DNA of 64,000 nucleotides from Gonocerus acuteangulatus (taxonomy: Eukaryota; Arthropoda; Insecta; Hemiptera; Coreidae), in the NCBI GenBank assembly GCA_946811695.1, contig OX328130.1, forward strand, positions 68,556,745 to 68,620,744, given 5' to 3'. The position numbers were made by a program, and so were the translations under genes. The notes beneath the pieces are model-generated. The model was not told the origin of the DNA. It worked only from the letters and a program-made list of their open reading frames with translations, and ran no database searches. Within the stretch, counting starts at the first letter, position 1, and the number at the start of each line of letters is the position of its first letter. Positions 20,965 through 32,014 of the stretch are shown in pieces.

Positions 20965-21077
20965 TTTAGCACTTTCCTCCGAAGGAAAGTAGCTATTGAG
21001 CTTACACTCATGACGGAATTTTTGGAAAATTTCTACAAATCTCCATCGATCCTACATATATATATGGGACAAATCTC

Positions 21078-21143
<66 letters not shown>

Positions 21144-21800
21144 TGTTAACACGATAGCGGCCAGAGTTTTTGTTTTTTTCCTCACGAAACGTGGTATATA
21201 GCGTTCAATTAGCAAACGATTGAACGAGTTCGTTAACCACGAAAATCGGTCCACCGGGAGGGGGGGTTTACCCCGAACCCAAAACACTAATTTGACCCTG
21301 CCAGCCGTAGTTTTTGTTATATTTCAACGAAACTCGGTATTCGTTATGTTGATCTAAAGAAAGACATACGTTGTAAAAATAAACTAAATCGGTTTATTAG
21401 GAGGGGGGGTTTACTCCGTACCCACATTACCAATTTGCCACTACCGTAATTTTTGTTACATTTCAACGAAGCTTGTTGTAAAAATAAACTAAATCGGGTT
21501 ATTTGGAGAGGGGGGGGGTTTACTCCGGACCTAAACTACTAATTTACTCATACCGGTCGTAATTTCTGCTGTATTGTAACGAAACGCGGTATACGTCATG
21601 GGTATCTCATGAGAAATGGGTCTATCGGAAAGGGGGGGGGGTTATTTTGTACTATGTTTGAATTGGAATCTCCCGCCAAATGTTGGTTCGCGAAACTCCC
21701 AGTAGGAGTGCCTCTGTTTTGATATGACTCTGTGGGCCGTAGAGTTCCTATGTCTGCCGCTAGGGGGACACTGTATCCTGTTCCTGCATTATTACTGTAT
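20965..21800 (+). mobile_element. Repeat family H, copy 1
   Basis: Starts tagcactttcctccgaagga, a near-palindrome, continues through ctattgagcttacactcatg, an internal (TA)n (21083-21140) and gtctgttaacacgatagcgg. It then has about four diverged units of roughly 105-145 bp, each with acgaaac-ggtat, an aaatcggt-like phrase and a G-run followed by tttactcc or similar, and ends around actgtatcctgttcctgc. No ORF. Other copies: 61262-62255 (reverse), 63560-64000, 49190-49440. Superfamily unknown. Confidence 0.75.
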
Positions 21801-22084
21801 CCCGTTTCTTTTATTAATCATCAAGATCAATAGACGAAAATGTAAAGCTTTGTGTATTTATTACGTAGTGTAGTACCACGCATACACAAAACTCTGGAAG
21901 GAAATTAATTACAAAAGTAATAATTGAATCATAACAAATTCAAATGAGCAGAACTATTCATGTTTTTATGTTATTTATCTACATAGGTTATTTCAAGCAA
22001 ATTATTCAAGAATGCACTCGGCACTAACCAATTCTGAGGAAAGTGCTTAGTTATGCAGCTCCTGCGTGATGGACTTTTTTTTTA

Positions 22085-22374
22085 TTGATCACCTGTCTGT
22101 CTGTTTGTGTGTTTGTTCCTCATACAAATCCACACTTTTTGACCGATTTTGACCAAACTTGGCAGGTAGGTAGGTCTTGATACGGGGAGTGTCATAGGCT
22201 GCGTCAAAATTGTCTAGGACTGACTGTTTGGAGGTCACAGGTTGGAAACTGTTAATCCGAACAGTTACAGATTTGTGTAATTCGATTATAATAATACTTA
22301 TATGGTTTCTAATTTATTTTTTCTTTTCGATATGCAGAAAGTAGGTGTAGCATGGCACGCCGGGTAACAGCTAG
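22085..22374 (+). mobile_element. Helitron-like 3' part
   Basis: Contains the phrase gaccgattttgaccaaactt and ends gcacgccgggtaacagCTAG followed by T. The CTAG|T end preceded by a GC-rich segment is what Helitrons show. I see no convincing terminal hairpin and no Rep/helicase, so the call is tentative. A reverse relative lies at 32015-32125. Confidence 0.45.
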
Positions 22375-22381
22375 TAAATAT

Positions 22382-22560
22382 TAAAAAGTCCGACTTGCAG
22401 GAACTGCATAATCTTAGCGCGGTTCTTTTCATATCCATAGCGACAATAGTAAATTAATAGATGCATTGATAGGTTTTGATCATTTGGGAAGAATATAAAG
22501 TGAAAACTTAATCCTTACGCGCCACAATAAGAAACTTAAAGGATCCTAAACAGAAATTAA
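22382..22560. mobile_element. Family E left-end fragment
   Basis: aaaaagtccgacttgcagga and actgcataatcttagcgcgg match the terminus of family E (34780-35400). Only the end is preserved. Confidence 0.65.
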
Positions 22561-22711
22561 TCAATCCTTTTTCTCAATGTTCCATTTTGGAAACTCAATA
22601 ACCAATATAGATCACATTTTTTTAACCTAGTTTTACTAAAATTTCCATATGCGTCACCATTAATTTGAACCCCAACAACATTAATTACAAAACTGGAATA
22701 CTAGACATTTC

Positions 22712-22806
22712 TGGTCTCCCCATGATCTAGTGGTTATCACCTCAGATTCCCATTCGGATGATGGGGGTTCGAGTCCCACCTGCAGCAGGGATTTTTCTCA
22801 TTTCAG
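22712..22806 (+). mobile_element. Short tRNA-like insertion
   Basis: tggtctccccatgatctagt (A-box region) and ggggttcgagtcccacc (B box) form a tRNA-like head followed by gggatttttctcattt as in SINE B. An 8-bp direct repeat gacatttc flanks it (22704-22711, 22807-22814). It could be a truncated SINE; no intact cloverleaf is claimed. Confidence 0.55.
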
Positions 22807-22959
22807 GACATTTCGCCCAGTTACTCCATGGTGTTGTGTAAGAACTCTTGACCTCCCAAATTGCCTTTTTAAATCCGGTCCCTTGCATTGCTATTTGGGG
22901 ATTACAAGAAATCAACAAGACCTTTTAATCCTCCTTTTAACAAGTAGTAATTTTTTTTA

Positions 22960-23080
22960 TTTCGTCCTAACCGACTATCCAGTAGGTAGGGTTGATAGAG
23001 ATTTGAAGACATTTTTCTAAAATTCATTCATGAGTGCAAACTGAAAAGCCTGCATCTCTTCGGAATGAGCTAAAACGTTG
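22960..23080 (-). mobile_element. Family H end, diverged
   Basis: tatccagtaggtagggttga, tagagatttgaagacatttt and ctcttcggaatgagctaaaa match the end of family H at 62150-62255. Confidence 0.5.
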
Positions 23081-24576
23081 TTACAATTTATGAGGGGGAC
23101 ACGATCTCCTAATAATATAATTTCATTAAGACCCCGATGGAATAAGAATGCGCCTGTTGTATTGCCAATATACTAGAGTGTTGAGCTAGTTATTCTCTGA
23201 GATACCGGTAGGAGGCCATATGTAAGGACGAGAGACAGGTTAGGAGTGTAGTAGTTTCATAGAAACTCCACCAGGGGCGCTGTTTTATTCAGGAGGCAGT
23301 GGCTAAACACGCTTTCTTACACGCCATTAACTTCCTTTTTGTATTATTAAGTCTCCACTGGCATCGCTCGCTTTTTCCGGTCCGTTCTCTCCTTACGTTT
23401 ATTCTATATTGCTGGTATATCCTTTCGTTTTGACCTCGGGGTCATTTTTCTTTCTTTAAATTGTGGCTCATAAATACTGAAGCTTTCTTTTGGAGATATA
23501 GTGTTCCACAAAAATAAATGTTATTCGATTTGTAGTAAGATCTTGGGCGAAAGTAGAGCGGAACTATTGGAAGAAACGCAAACATTCTGTTATAAATATG
23601 TAGTTTAGAGGGATCCTAAAGTTTGTCTTTCCCGCAGTACTGTTTTTATACTGAACAACGACTACAAGATGGCTGCCACACACGTTTTAGCTTAAGGTTA
23701 AGGTTAGGTTAGGTTCAATATAAATTGTATACTCATAATTAAATGTGATAATGAGATTTACTTTTATTTTTAACAAATACAAACAATTTTTGTTATAATT
23801 AAATCCTACTCTGCCCGAAAAAACTTCGTCAATCAGATTATCATCCTTGTTTCATTGGCGCCATATAAATTCAAACAGCTTAAAGTCAAGAATGTTTCTG
23901 TTTCAGTCCAATTTATTCTTCCTTTTCGATCAAGCCCAGACTTTTTGTGTCACCAGTTCAATTTTTAAAAAACGGACTGTACTTTCGTTTCTATTGATTC
24001 CTAGACCTAATAGGAACAGAGACATATTTATTATTTACCTGTGCGGCAATCCGCTTAAACAGGAAACACCGAGCGAGTAGATAAGTTTGTCTTTCTGAAT
24101 CTTTCTGATGTTGATATCATTTCTGAAGAATTTTTTGTGCTGAGTCGAATGAGGACGGATTCGATAGAATAATTATTTCGGAAGATAAAAAGGGTTTCTT
24201 TTAAGAGAAACCTCAGAAACAGGAAGCATTCAATTTTAAAAATTCTTATTTTCCTCAAAGGTTGGAGAGATGTATATTTCAAAATGTATTTTTGTATATT
24301 TCCAAATTTATTATTTAATTCATAAGGAATACGAGCTGAATGTAGCAAACCATCCAGTTTTCTTCTGCGCGCCATTTTGACAAACAACAACAAAATTTGA
24401 ACATCGGAAAATATTAAACACTATCTCCCTTGTCTGACCTCTCAAGTCCTTTCCTGGTCTAAACGAGACATAATCAGTTTTTTAAGAGTTTCTAATTGGC
24501 CGTTTTTCATTGAAATTGGAATAGAATTGCACGGAGGACTAGATTTGCAAGACTATTAATTCCTTAACCAGTAATA
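23081..24576. other. Unassigned stretch
   Basis: No recognisable gene, TIR or SINE. Short open frames (for example 24055-24393 minus) have no known domain. A possible host region, but I cannot support any exon. Confidence 0.4.
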
Positions 24577-25526
24577 CAGTAGAACTTGGATAATTTGAAC
24601 CTCTAGGGACCGATAAAAAAGTTCGAATTATCTAAAATTCGAATTACAAAAGTTTTTGAAAATAAAGGGGTAAAAAATCGAATTTCATATTTTCTCACAT
24701 TTTATTTAAAGAATAACAAATATTTCATAAATTGATGATTACGTACATATGTAATAAATAATTTATAAAAAAAGTAAAAATAAAAGTCTATTGTTTTGAA
24801 AAAAGTCATTTTCATGGGCAAGAATTTTTTCATTATTTTTCAGGTCAGTCGATAAAGTGTTAGGAGAAATTCTAAAGCCCCTGGCAATTTCAGATTGTTT
24901 CTTTATTCAATTTTCAACTTCTTTAATTGCAGCTATTTTCTCTGGCAACGTTAAAGTTTTATAACTTCTAGGCTTCGACATCTTAAATCAAGAGGTCACT
25001 GAACTGCGCTGTACACCGGAAATTCAAGGCAGAAACAATACAACAGATCTAGACAATGACTCACTTATAACTGAATAAGAAATGAGATGGGAAGGATGGT
25101 GGAAGGGAATTCTAGGATAAAACAGGATGGTGTATGTAACTACAACCCCTGGAAGGGAGGAAGCGCGAAGCTCCACTTTGCAGAACTCCTAGAGTCCAAG
25201 AACTAGACTATCAGTCATTCCATGTCAAATCAACACACTTTTTTTACCTCTCATAGATGGAACCACCGCGCTTCTTGTCCCGGAACCCCTACATCCGTAT
25301 CTTACTATTCTTCTTACCCGAGGGGACAATATTTAAAAAAGAATTAAGATCGAACATCTCCCATTGGAGGTAAAGACTCGTAAAAAAATCGAATTATCCA
25401 AAATTTTATTCGAATTAACCACGATTTTTTTACATTGTTTACGCCCTAAATTCTAGGGACCGAGAGAAATAATCGAATTAACCACGATTTAGAATTATCG
25501 AAGTTCGAATTATCCACGTTCCACTG
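24577..25526 (-). mobile_element. Tigger/pogo-like element D, copy 1
   Basis: Left TIR cagtagaacttggataattt with TA before it (24575); right end attatccacgttccactg (25509-25526) followed by TG, probably a mutated TA. The subterminal regions repeat gttcgaattat motifs. The interior carries the N-terminal HTH of the transposase on the minus strand (24981-24812). A single 106-bp unit bounded by ttataact (24959-24966 and 25065-25072) is amplified in copy 3. Confidence 0.88.
24812..24981 (-). pseudogene. Tigger-like transposase N-terminus (HTH)
   Basis: From the ATG at 24981: MSKPRSYKTLTLPEKIAAIK, EVEN, stop, then IKKQSEIARGFRISPNTLST and DLKNNEKILAHEN. This is the CENP-B-type HTH of pogo/Tigger transposases, a DNA-binding domain. 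One nonsense codon interrupts it and the catalytic domain is deleted, so it is inactive. The same segment in copy 2 has GIK where this copy has stop-IK. Confidence 0.85.
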
Positions 25527-25539
25527 TGCTATTTTAGAA

Positions 25540-25815
25540 TATTCTCCATGGATAGTCCACCGTCACAGAAGCAGACTCAAATATAAAATAATATGTAATA
25601 ATTGAGGTAATAATAATATCATCCATGAAATAATAGGGACATGAACCATACAATTTTATAAAAAATGAAATTTCCTCCTCAAACTAAATAATATTAAATT
25701 TACAAGCAAATAATCTGAAGATATAATGTATATATAAAAAAACAATACAAAATCATACATGGATTTGTTCTTGTAGAACATCTTAGTTTTCAACTTAAGA
25801 TCTACAAATATATAT
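25540..25815. other. Unassigned AT-rich stretch
   Basis: No feature recognised apart from a short TA run before the SINE. Confidence 0.4.
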
Positions 25816-25817
25816 AT

Positions 25818-26470
<653 letters not shown>

Positions 26471-26500
26471 GTGATACCCAGCGATGCAATTTAAAACAAA

Positions 26501-26502
<2 letters not shown>

Positions 26503-26533
<31 letters not shown>
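26503..26533. repeat. (TA)n microsatellite
   Basis: Short TA run on the right side of palindrome P3. Confidence 0.9.
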
Positions 26534-26536
<3 letters not shown>

Positions 26537-26640
26537 CACTACACATCTGTTCTTTACTACCATCTCACTAACTGACACACGACTGTTAAACTGTTACTTT
26601 GTAGAATTTGTTATCATATTTGAATACATATTTGTATAAT

Positions 26641-26700
26641 TTATTTATTTATTTATTTTACTTTAAGAGCGGCACAGCAATGGTGATCTGCCCTAAAAGA
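26641..26700 (-). ncRNA. Retroelement 3'-tail hairpin, locus a
   Basis: Plus strand ttatttatttatttatttta is followed by gagc-ggcacagcaatggtgatct-gccc. On the minus strand the stem is GGGC/GCUC (one G-U pair) with a loop containing atcaccattgctgtg, next to an AAATAAATA tail. This is one of five loci with this layout (42955, 50676, 56530, 61079). It is the weakest of the set. Confidence 0.5.
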
Positions 26701-26709
26701 ATTTATATA

Positions 26710-27185
26710 AAATATAATAAATAAAATAATAAATTATAAGCTAAGGATCAGTAACAAAATTAAAGGGTACGGAAAATGAAATGAATAAAAGAATAATAAT
26801 AAAAAATAAAAAAGAAATATGTAAGGAATTAATAAAATAAATAAATACAGAATTAAACTTATAATTTTAACGGTAATAATAAGTAGTAATAATATATTTG
26901 CGGAGTTGATATCTGAGGAATATTATCCTGAAATAAGAAACTTTGACTTGGGAGTTATGTTTGGTATAATTATATTTTATTATATGTATTTGTCGTCTTT
27001 AAGTATGTCAGTATGGTATCAATGTGGGGTATAATTAAATAAATAAGTAAAATTGTACTCTCCTGTATCTATATATAAAATAAACTATATAAATACAGTG
27101 TAATGTATATTTATATACTATAATGACTTCTTCTGAGCAAATCGTTATAGTTATGGTTGCTCATAATATATATATATATATATAT
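26710..27185. other. AT-rich stretch, probably retroelement 3' UTR
   Basis: If the hairpin at 26641-26700 marks the 3' end of a minus-strand retroelement, this AT-rich stretch would be its 3' UTR. No coding part is recognisable. Confidence 0.3.
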
Positions 27186-27313
27186 ATATATTAATTCTGG
27201 TGAATGATGACCCGATATATATTTTTTCACTTTTTCTTGTTTCTTTTTCTGGCAGGGGGTCAATAAAGTAGTACACACTTTTTTCACTTTAACTACTTTA
27301 TTTTGTATGTTTC

Positions 27314-27353
27314 GCCCGACATGTTTCGTGCCTTTTCGCACCTCTTCAGGGGC
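27314..27353 (-). ncRNA. Hammerhead-like motif, P1 left arm
   Basis: Exact inverse of the motif at 27446-27485. A transcript through the whole palindrome could instead fold into one long duplex and mask both motifs. Confidence 0.4.
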
Positions 27354-27445
27354 TTTCCTTATCAGGAAGTCCTCTCGTCGTGTTGTCTAGCTTTACGCCT
27401 GACTCAAGCTAGACAACACGACGAGAGGACTTCCTGATAAGGAAA

Positions 27446-27485
27446 GCCCCTGAAGAGGTGCGAAAAGGCACGAAACATGTCGGGC
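27446..27485 (+). ncRNA. Hammerhead-ribozyme-like motif, P1 right arm
   Basis: Stem I gccc (27446-27449) pairs with gggc (27482-27485). Then core ctgaaga, stem II gtgc/gcac with loop gaaaag and one extra g next to the core, core gaaa (27472-27475), a tiny stem III catg, and tc with the predicted cut after C27481. The extra G next to the core departs from the consensus, so activity is unproven. The inverse copy is at 27314-27353. Penelope-like elements are known to carry such ribozymes. Confidence 0.45.
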
Positions 27486-27571
27486 GAAACATACAAAATA
27501 AAGTAGTTAAAGTGAAAAAAGTGTGTACTACTTTATTGACCCCCTGCCAGAAAAAGAAACAAGAAAAAGTG

Positions 27572-27577
<6 letters not shown>

Positions 27578-27629
<52 letters not shown>
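27578..27629. repeat. (TA)n microsatellite
   Basis: TA tract bordering palindrome P1 on the right. Confidence 0.95.
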
Positions 27630-27633
<4 letters not shown>

Positions 27634-27959
27634 GCAGGAACTTCTTGACCGACCTAATAATTTTACAGATAACTTGCAATAGTGAAATGTTTGGCTTAGA
27701 TAAAGTGAGGGTAGTTTAAAGAGTTCAGCTATGTTTCTGGAGGATATGTTTTTCTTCAAGACATCATACATAAATGAGATATTGCCGAGAAAGTTGGCGA
27801 GGAACGGGGCCTCGGCGGGCATTCATATTCGATGAGCCCAAGAATAGGACCATGAATAGAGCTCCGAGGCACAAACTGATTTTTCTCCATAAACTTCTGT
27901 CGTCGACTCTCTGCATTCTACTCACAAATACACTCTTCTGGAGGGCTCTATACTTATTC
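27630..27959. other. Unassigned stretch
   Basis: No recognisable gene or repeat family. Confidence 0.4.
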
Positions 27960-27973
27960 TTGCTTCTCTCTCT

Positions 27974-28034
<61 letters not shown>
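27960..28034. repeat. (CT)n microsatellite
   Basis: About 75 bp of CT repeat. Confidence 0.97.
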
Positions 28035-28037
28035 AAT

Positions 28038-28481
28038 ACCTAAATTGTTTTTATTCTAATATTAAATGAGAGTTTTATTCACGCTGCCATTTAAACCGGA
28101 ACAGCTGTACAAGATCATGTAAGCAAGAACCAATGAGAGTGCAGGGAACATCCACAAATGTTGCGGTAGGTACTAGGTACTTTTTTTTTATTTACATTTT
28201 AACCTTATTAAAAGTGTCTGCCTTATTTATTATTTATTGTAAATTTGCCTTAATTTGTTTTTGTTTTTTTTTACAATTAATGATTATTGGATTCTGAACA
28301 AAACATTATTTTTGGGCAATATTTTTTTGCACCTTTCCCCTATGCGCAGTTCCTGGTGATCCAATGTATGTCCAGGAAACACATATTTACCTTCTTATCT
28401 ACCTAAGAGGTATATTATAGCAAAATTTCAGGATGCATAAAACACTTCATGAACCGTGCGGTTACTGGCTCTCGGGCTATA
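28038..28481. mobile_element. Foldback MITE family J, half copy
   Basis: Matches the right half of the element at 57435-58332: attaaatgagagttttattc, ccggaacagctgtacaagat, cacctttcccctatgcgcag, acacatatttaccttcttat. It extends further at the end: cgtgcggttactggctctcg ggctata, the complement of the left end of the 57-kb copy. Confidence 0.85.
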
Positions 28482-29127
28482 GGACACGATCACTAAATAC
28501 TAATTTTATTGATAAATGCAATGTAAAGGAAAAAATCGAACAATCATGAAGTCAACATTATAAGGAAGAACCGCACTAAAAATAAGGAAATTCTGATTAT
28601 TCTTTGGAATTTAAGCTCCGATTCATGTCCAGCCGCTTCTCTTATTTTTTCTGTTATTAGTTTTTTTTTTTTTTTTTATTAACACACCAAATAAATCATC
28701 GATCCTTAATAAATGAAATATTACAATTTTGATATGTTGTTGATAAACCCATCGAAATGAATGTTAAACCGTGAACTCAGAACATTTCACTCTGTGAGAT
28801 TTAGGGAGCTGTTTGTATTTATTTATGCTTTAAACACGAAGGATGTTGTGTGTTACGAGAGTGGATAGATAAACTCCCGTAATGTCCTCGTAGGATGTCC
28901 TGTCGTAGCTTATCGGCGTGTCCACGCATCCTGCAGGATTCATGTCCTGTAAATCCGTATCCTTTATGGAGGATACTGTACAGTACAATGCCTGTGGGCG
29001 TTAATAGCCATTGATGTCCCGAGGGTTGAAGGCACCTATCCATACGAAAATTGGGGTACTTGGTTGGCCGGAAAATCTTGGCATTGTAGTGTCTGTGCTT
29101 CCTGAGAGCCATGAACTAGGAATAGTC
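28482..29127. other. Unassigned stretch
   Basis: A 97-codon open frame (29112-28819, minus) has no domain I recognise and no supporting signals. Otherwise featureless. Confidence 0.35.
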
Positions 29128-29205
29128 GATAGTTACTATCGATATATCGATAGTTCATGGCTATCAATAGTAGCTATCGATAGTCATAAACTATCGATAA
29201 TTGTT
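29128..29205. repeat. ctatcgata motif cluster
   Basis: Several ctatcgatag / tatcgata palindromic motifs in under 80 bp. The same motif is dense at 31262-31350 beside a hAT-like terminus, so this is probably the end of a related element and not a promoter, although tatcgata equals the insect DREF-site core. Confidence 0.5.
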
Positions 29206-29213
29206 TTCTAGAA

Positions 29214-29401
29214 GGGTCTCCCGTGGTCTAATGGCTAGCGCCTTGGATTCATAAGCGGGAGATGGTGGGTTGGATTCCCAACCTCCGGCAGGAATTTTAT
29301 CATCCCACGGCTCGCTGGTAAAATTCCTCGCTGCACCCTGGATGTCGGCGCTAATGACCTAGATGTAGATGCGCCGTAAAAAAAAAAAAAAAATAATAAT
29401 A

Positions 29402-29440
<39 letters not shown>
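29214..29440 (+). mobile_element. SINE family B, copy 3, 13-bp TSD
   Basis: Head gggtctcccgtggtctaatg, B box gggttggattcccaac, body ccctggatgtcggcgctaat, end gatgcgccgt and a long poly(A). The perfect TSD ttgttttctagaa is at 29201-29213 and 29441-29453. The long intact A-tail suggests a recent insertion. Confidence 0.95.
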
Positions 29441-29443
<3 letters not shown>

Positions 29444-29559
29444 TTTTCTAGAATTGAAGTTCTCAGCACCTGGAGGGCTGTGGTATTAAATACTGACACG
29501 GCTGGTGAATTAAATACTAAAAAATAACTGTCTGGTGAATTCAACTAACTACAAAATGT

Positions 29560-30245
29560 TTTTTTTTTTTTTTTTTAGATATATCTCTTTTATTGATATT
29601 TACAATCTGTACAAATATGTACAATAAGTAAATTTGAACTAACAATGGCAACACACTGGATGAGATGAAGGGAGAAGGCAGACTTTACTGCTACTCCCAA
29701 TAAAATTGGTTGAACTATGTACACTATTTACAATATTTACACAATTTCTTGCAATAAGTTGTCTCGTGGCCAATGGCGGTGGAGGCGGCGAGGATTATCA
29801 GGAATAACATTGGAAGAGAGAGATCTGCCAAGAGGATTGGGGTGGGCTGGGAGTTTAGAGAAAAAGGTCAGGAGACGGGATTTGGCTAAATCATAGACAA
29901 AGGGTATATCAGTGTCTCGGTGGATGGTTAGGTTTGAAACGTAGAAAGGAGCGTTAAGGATTTTACGAAGGACTTTGGATTGAAAACGTTGGATAATGTT
30001 TATATTTGATGGCTTAGCTGATCCCCATAGTTCTATCCCGTATGTCCATATCGGTCTTATTATAGTCTTGTATATTGTCAGTTTGTTTTTTGTGTAAAGT
30101 TTCGATTTAGGTCCAATAAGTCGTCGGAGAAGTCCAAAGCGTTTGTTCAGTTCTTGTCTCTTGTGTTTTATGTGTGTTTTCCAGGTAAGTCGCTTGTCGA
30201 GGTGGAACCCTAAATATCGAACCTCGTTGGATTGGGGTATTAACA
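29560..30245 (-). mobile_element. 5'-truncated non-LTR retrotransposon, 9-bp TSD
   Basis: TSD acaaaatgt at 29551-29559 and 30246-30254. Read on the minus strand: truncated RT/post-RT coding region, a 3' UTR of about 160 bp and a poly(A) of about 17. Related to the fragment at 62943-63260. Confidence 0.9.
29737..30245 (-). pseudogene. Jockey-like RT thumb and C-terminal fragment
   Basis: Reads from the truncation point: SNEVRYLGFHLDKRLTWKTH, then IRPIWTYGIELWGSAKPSNI, IQRFQSKVLRKILNAPFYVS and ending HRHWPRDNLLQEIV. YLGxxLDxxLTWxxHI is the post-YxDD RT motif, and the WTYGxxLWG block is diagnostic of Jockey/X/BS-type elements, which end without RNase H. The frame is open but lacks endonuclease and palm, so it is non-functional. 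Confidence 0.88.
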
Positions 30246-30255
30246 ACAAAATGTA

Positions 30256-30978
30256 AGTATTTTTTGCTTTAGGTACGCCAGTTAATTTTTCATGTTATTA
30301 GTGATTTCAGTTACCAAGTCATATGACCTTTCTTGATGGTTATAGAACCTAATAGAATTTGATATTTGAAGAAGGTTATTCGTGTGGAGGAGGAGGTACG
30401 AAGAAAGGACCTTTTTGAGGCAATTTAAAAATAAATTAAGTCTTATTGGCCCCTAAAATAAAATTTGTATCTATATTACAATTTCTGGAAGGTAATACTT
30501 ACATTTACAATAAATTTTGTTGTTTTTGCATTTAAACTATTTATTTCAATTTATTCTTTTATAATAGACATACGTTATTAAATAACAGCATGATAAATCA
30601 CTAATAACGTGAAAAAGTAACTGGTGTACCTAAAGTAAAAAAAGACCCCAAAATGTAGTCAGAAAATACCTTTGTGTTCCATGCTCGTCAGTAGCCTCAA
30701 AAAGTGTATTTTTAGCCTCTGGAAAAATCATATCTGAGCAGCGGAATACATTGAGCCAAAGAAATGCGGAAGTGTTGGTTTTATTATCTGGTAATATGTG
30801 GCTCAAGGAGCACAACTAAAACATTTTTAAATAATTGAACTTTTTTGTGCCACTTGATATTTTTTTCTTTCGAAATGCTTATTATAAATTTAAATAAATT
30901 CGTTTTTCGTTTTAACCGTTTGTGTAATCTTATAGATATACCTAATCCTGCAAGTAATAGATAATTCAATTCAATAAC
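30256..30978. other. Unassigned stretch
   Basis: No recognisable gene. Two short minus-strand frames (30630-30815, 30784-30969) have no domain. Confidence 0.4.
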
Positions 30979-30991
30979 ATTACATTTCTTT

Positions 30992-31155
30992 TTGGGGTCT
31001 CCCGTAGTCTAGTGGCTAGCGCGCTGGATTCATAAGCGGGAGATGGTGGGTTCGATTCCCACCTCCGGCAGGGATTTTCTCATCTCAAGGCTCGCTGGGA
31101 AAATTCCTCGCTGCACCCTGGATGTCGGCGCTAATGACCAAGAAGTAGATGCGCC

Positions 31156-31230
<75 letters not shown>
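30992..31230 (+). mobile_element. SINE family B, copy 4, 13-bp TSD
   Basis: Head gggtctcccgtagtctagtg, B box gggttcgattcccacc, body as in the other copies, and a poly(A) of about 70. TSD attacatttcttt at 30979-30991 and 31231-31243, perfect. The very long tail marks it as the youngest-looking SINE here. Confidence 0.96.
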
Positions 31231-31233
<3 letters not shown>

Positions 31234-31249
31234 ACATTTCTTTCATTGG

Positions 31250-31387
31250 ACAGGTATGTAAGGATTGGGAAGCCACTATCGAATAACTATCGATAGTATC
31301 GATATTTTTAACCGATAGTATCGATATTTTTAACCGATAGTATCGGCCTATCGATAGTGCTGAACTATCCACTATCGCCCATCCCTA
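31250..31387. mobile_element. hAT-like terminal fragment
   Basis: Many tatcgat / ctatcgatag motifs ending in cactatcgcccatccctacc. Its inverse (tagggatgggcgatagtg) looks like a hAT terminus. The other end is not found. Confidence 0.5.
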
Positions 31388-31452
31388 CCAGAACGTCCAA
31401 TCTGTATTTTAGCCTGTTTTGATTTAAATTTTAATGGCCATATATTATTAAC

Positions 31453-31628
31453 TACGAATTTTAGGACGGGTTATCTATAGGTTACCACCCTTTTCTAGCC
31501 AGGATAGGGGTGATGCATTTTCTTATTTTCGAAAGAAAAGCCACCGCCCCTAGTGGGAATCGAACCCACGACCTTAGGCACGGAGTGTTAAGAGCTCACG
31601 CCTTAACCCTCACGGCTACCGGGTCTCC
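31453..31628 (-). mobile_element. SINE family C, full-length copy
   Basis: Minus strand: gagacccggtagccgtgagg, anticodon-arm-like gagctcttaacactccg, B box gtgggttcgattcccac, body tggcttttctttcgaaaata, tail module ggtaacctatagataacccg. The head resembles a tRNA, possibly Lys (CTT) or Leu. Confidence 0.85.
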
Positions 31629-31917
31629 TTTAGCCTATGTATTACTCTCTACGAGGTAGAATTATTATTTCGAACATCAATCTTTGAGTAGATTTTTGCC
31701 AACAAAAAACTTTCACTCATCGGCGTAAAACCTGTTCTTTTGCTTTCTTTAGCAACTACATCCAATACCTTGGGTCTTTTGTCGACTCACTATCAGCTTT
31801 GGACGCAAACACTAAACTCAAACTAAAATCCCTAAAAACCCTTACATTTAAAACACTTAGTGTCTACAACTCACTAATAAAGGTATATGGACTTAAGGAA
31901 TGCAATCCTGAAGAACA

Positions 31918-31983
31918 GCCAAGCGGGGCCATAGCCACGTTGAATGCACCGCTACCCTTTGATCACCGAAATTAAGCAACGTA
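31918..31983 (+). pseudogene. 5S rRNA 5'-half fragment
   Basis: gccaagcggggccatagcca, cgttgaatgcaccgctaccc and gatcaccgaaattaagcaac follow the first half of insect 5S rRNA and then stop matching at about 31983. It may be a truncated pseudogene or the head of a 5S-derived SINE. The complementary 3' portion of 5S occurs in the SINE at 43660. Confidence 0.75.
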
Positions 31984-32014
31984 CAAACATACAGGCAGAT
32001 GGTGGATTTTTTTG

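Larger units (their letters stand above)
27188..27577. repeat. Palindrome P1, ~170-bp arms
   Basis: Arms 27224-27393 and 27406-27576 are near-perfect inverses around a 12-bp spacer. Each arm holds cagggggtcaataaagtagt, gtttcgcccgacatgtttcg and gtcctctcgtcgtgttgtct. It is embedded in (TA)n on both sides; at the left the extra piece ttaattctggtgaatgatga / cccgatatat matches the right flank of P2 in reverse, so P1 and P2 belong to one family. Each arm has a hammerhead-like motif. No ORF of its own. Confidence 0.95.

Noticed and set aside
23695..23716. ggttaggttaggtt, possible insect telomere repeat
   Set aside because: Only two to three TTAGG units; such short runs occur by chance.
28819..29112. 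97-codon minus-strand frame of complex composition
   Set aside because: No domain or family recognised and no splice or promoter context; kept only as unassigned DNA.
29128..29205. tatcgata cluster as DREF-type promoter element
   Set aside because: The same motifs occur beside a hAT-like terminus at 31250-31387, and no gene starts nearby, so a transposon end is the simpler reading.
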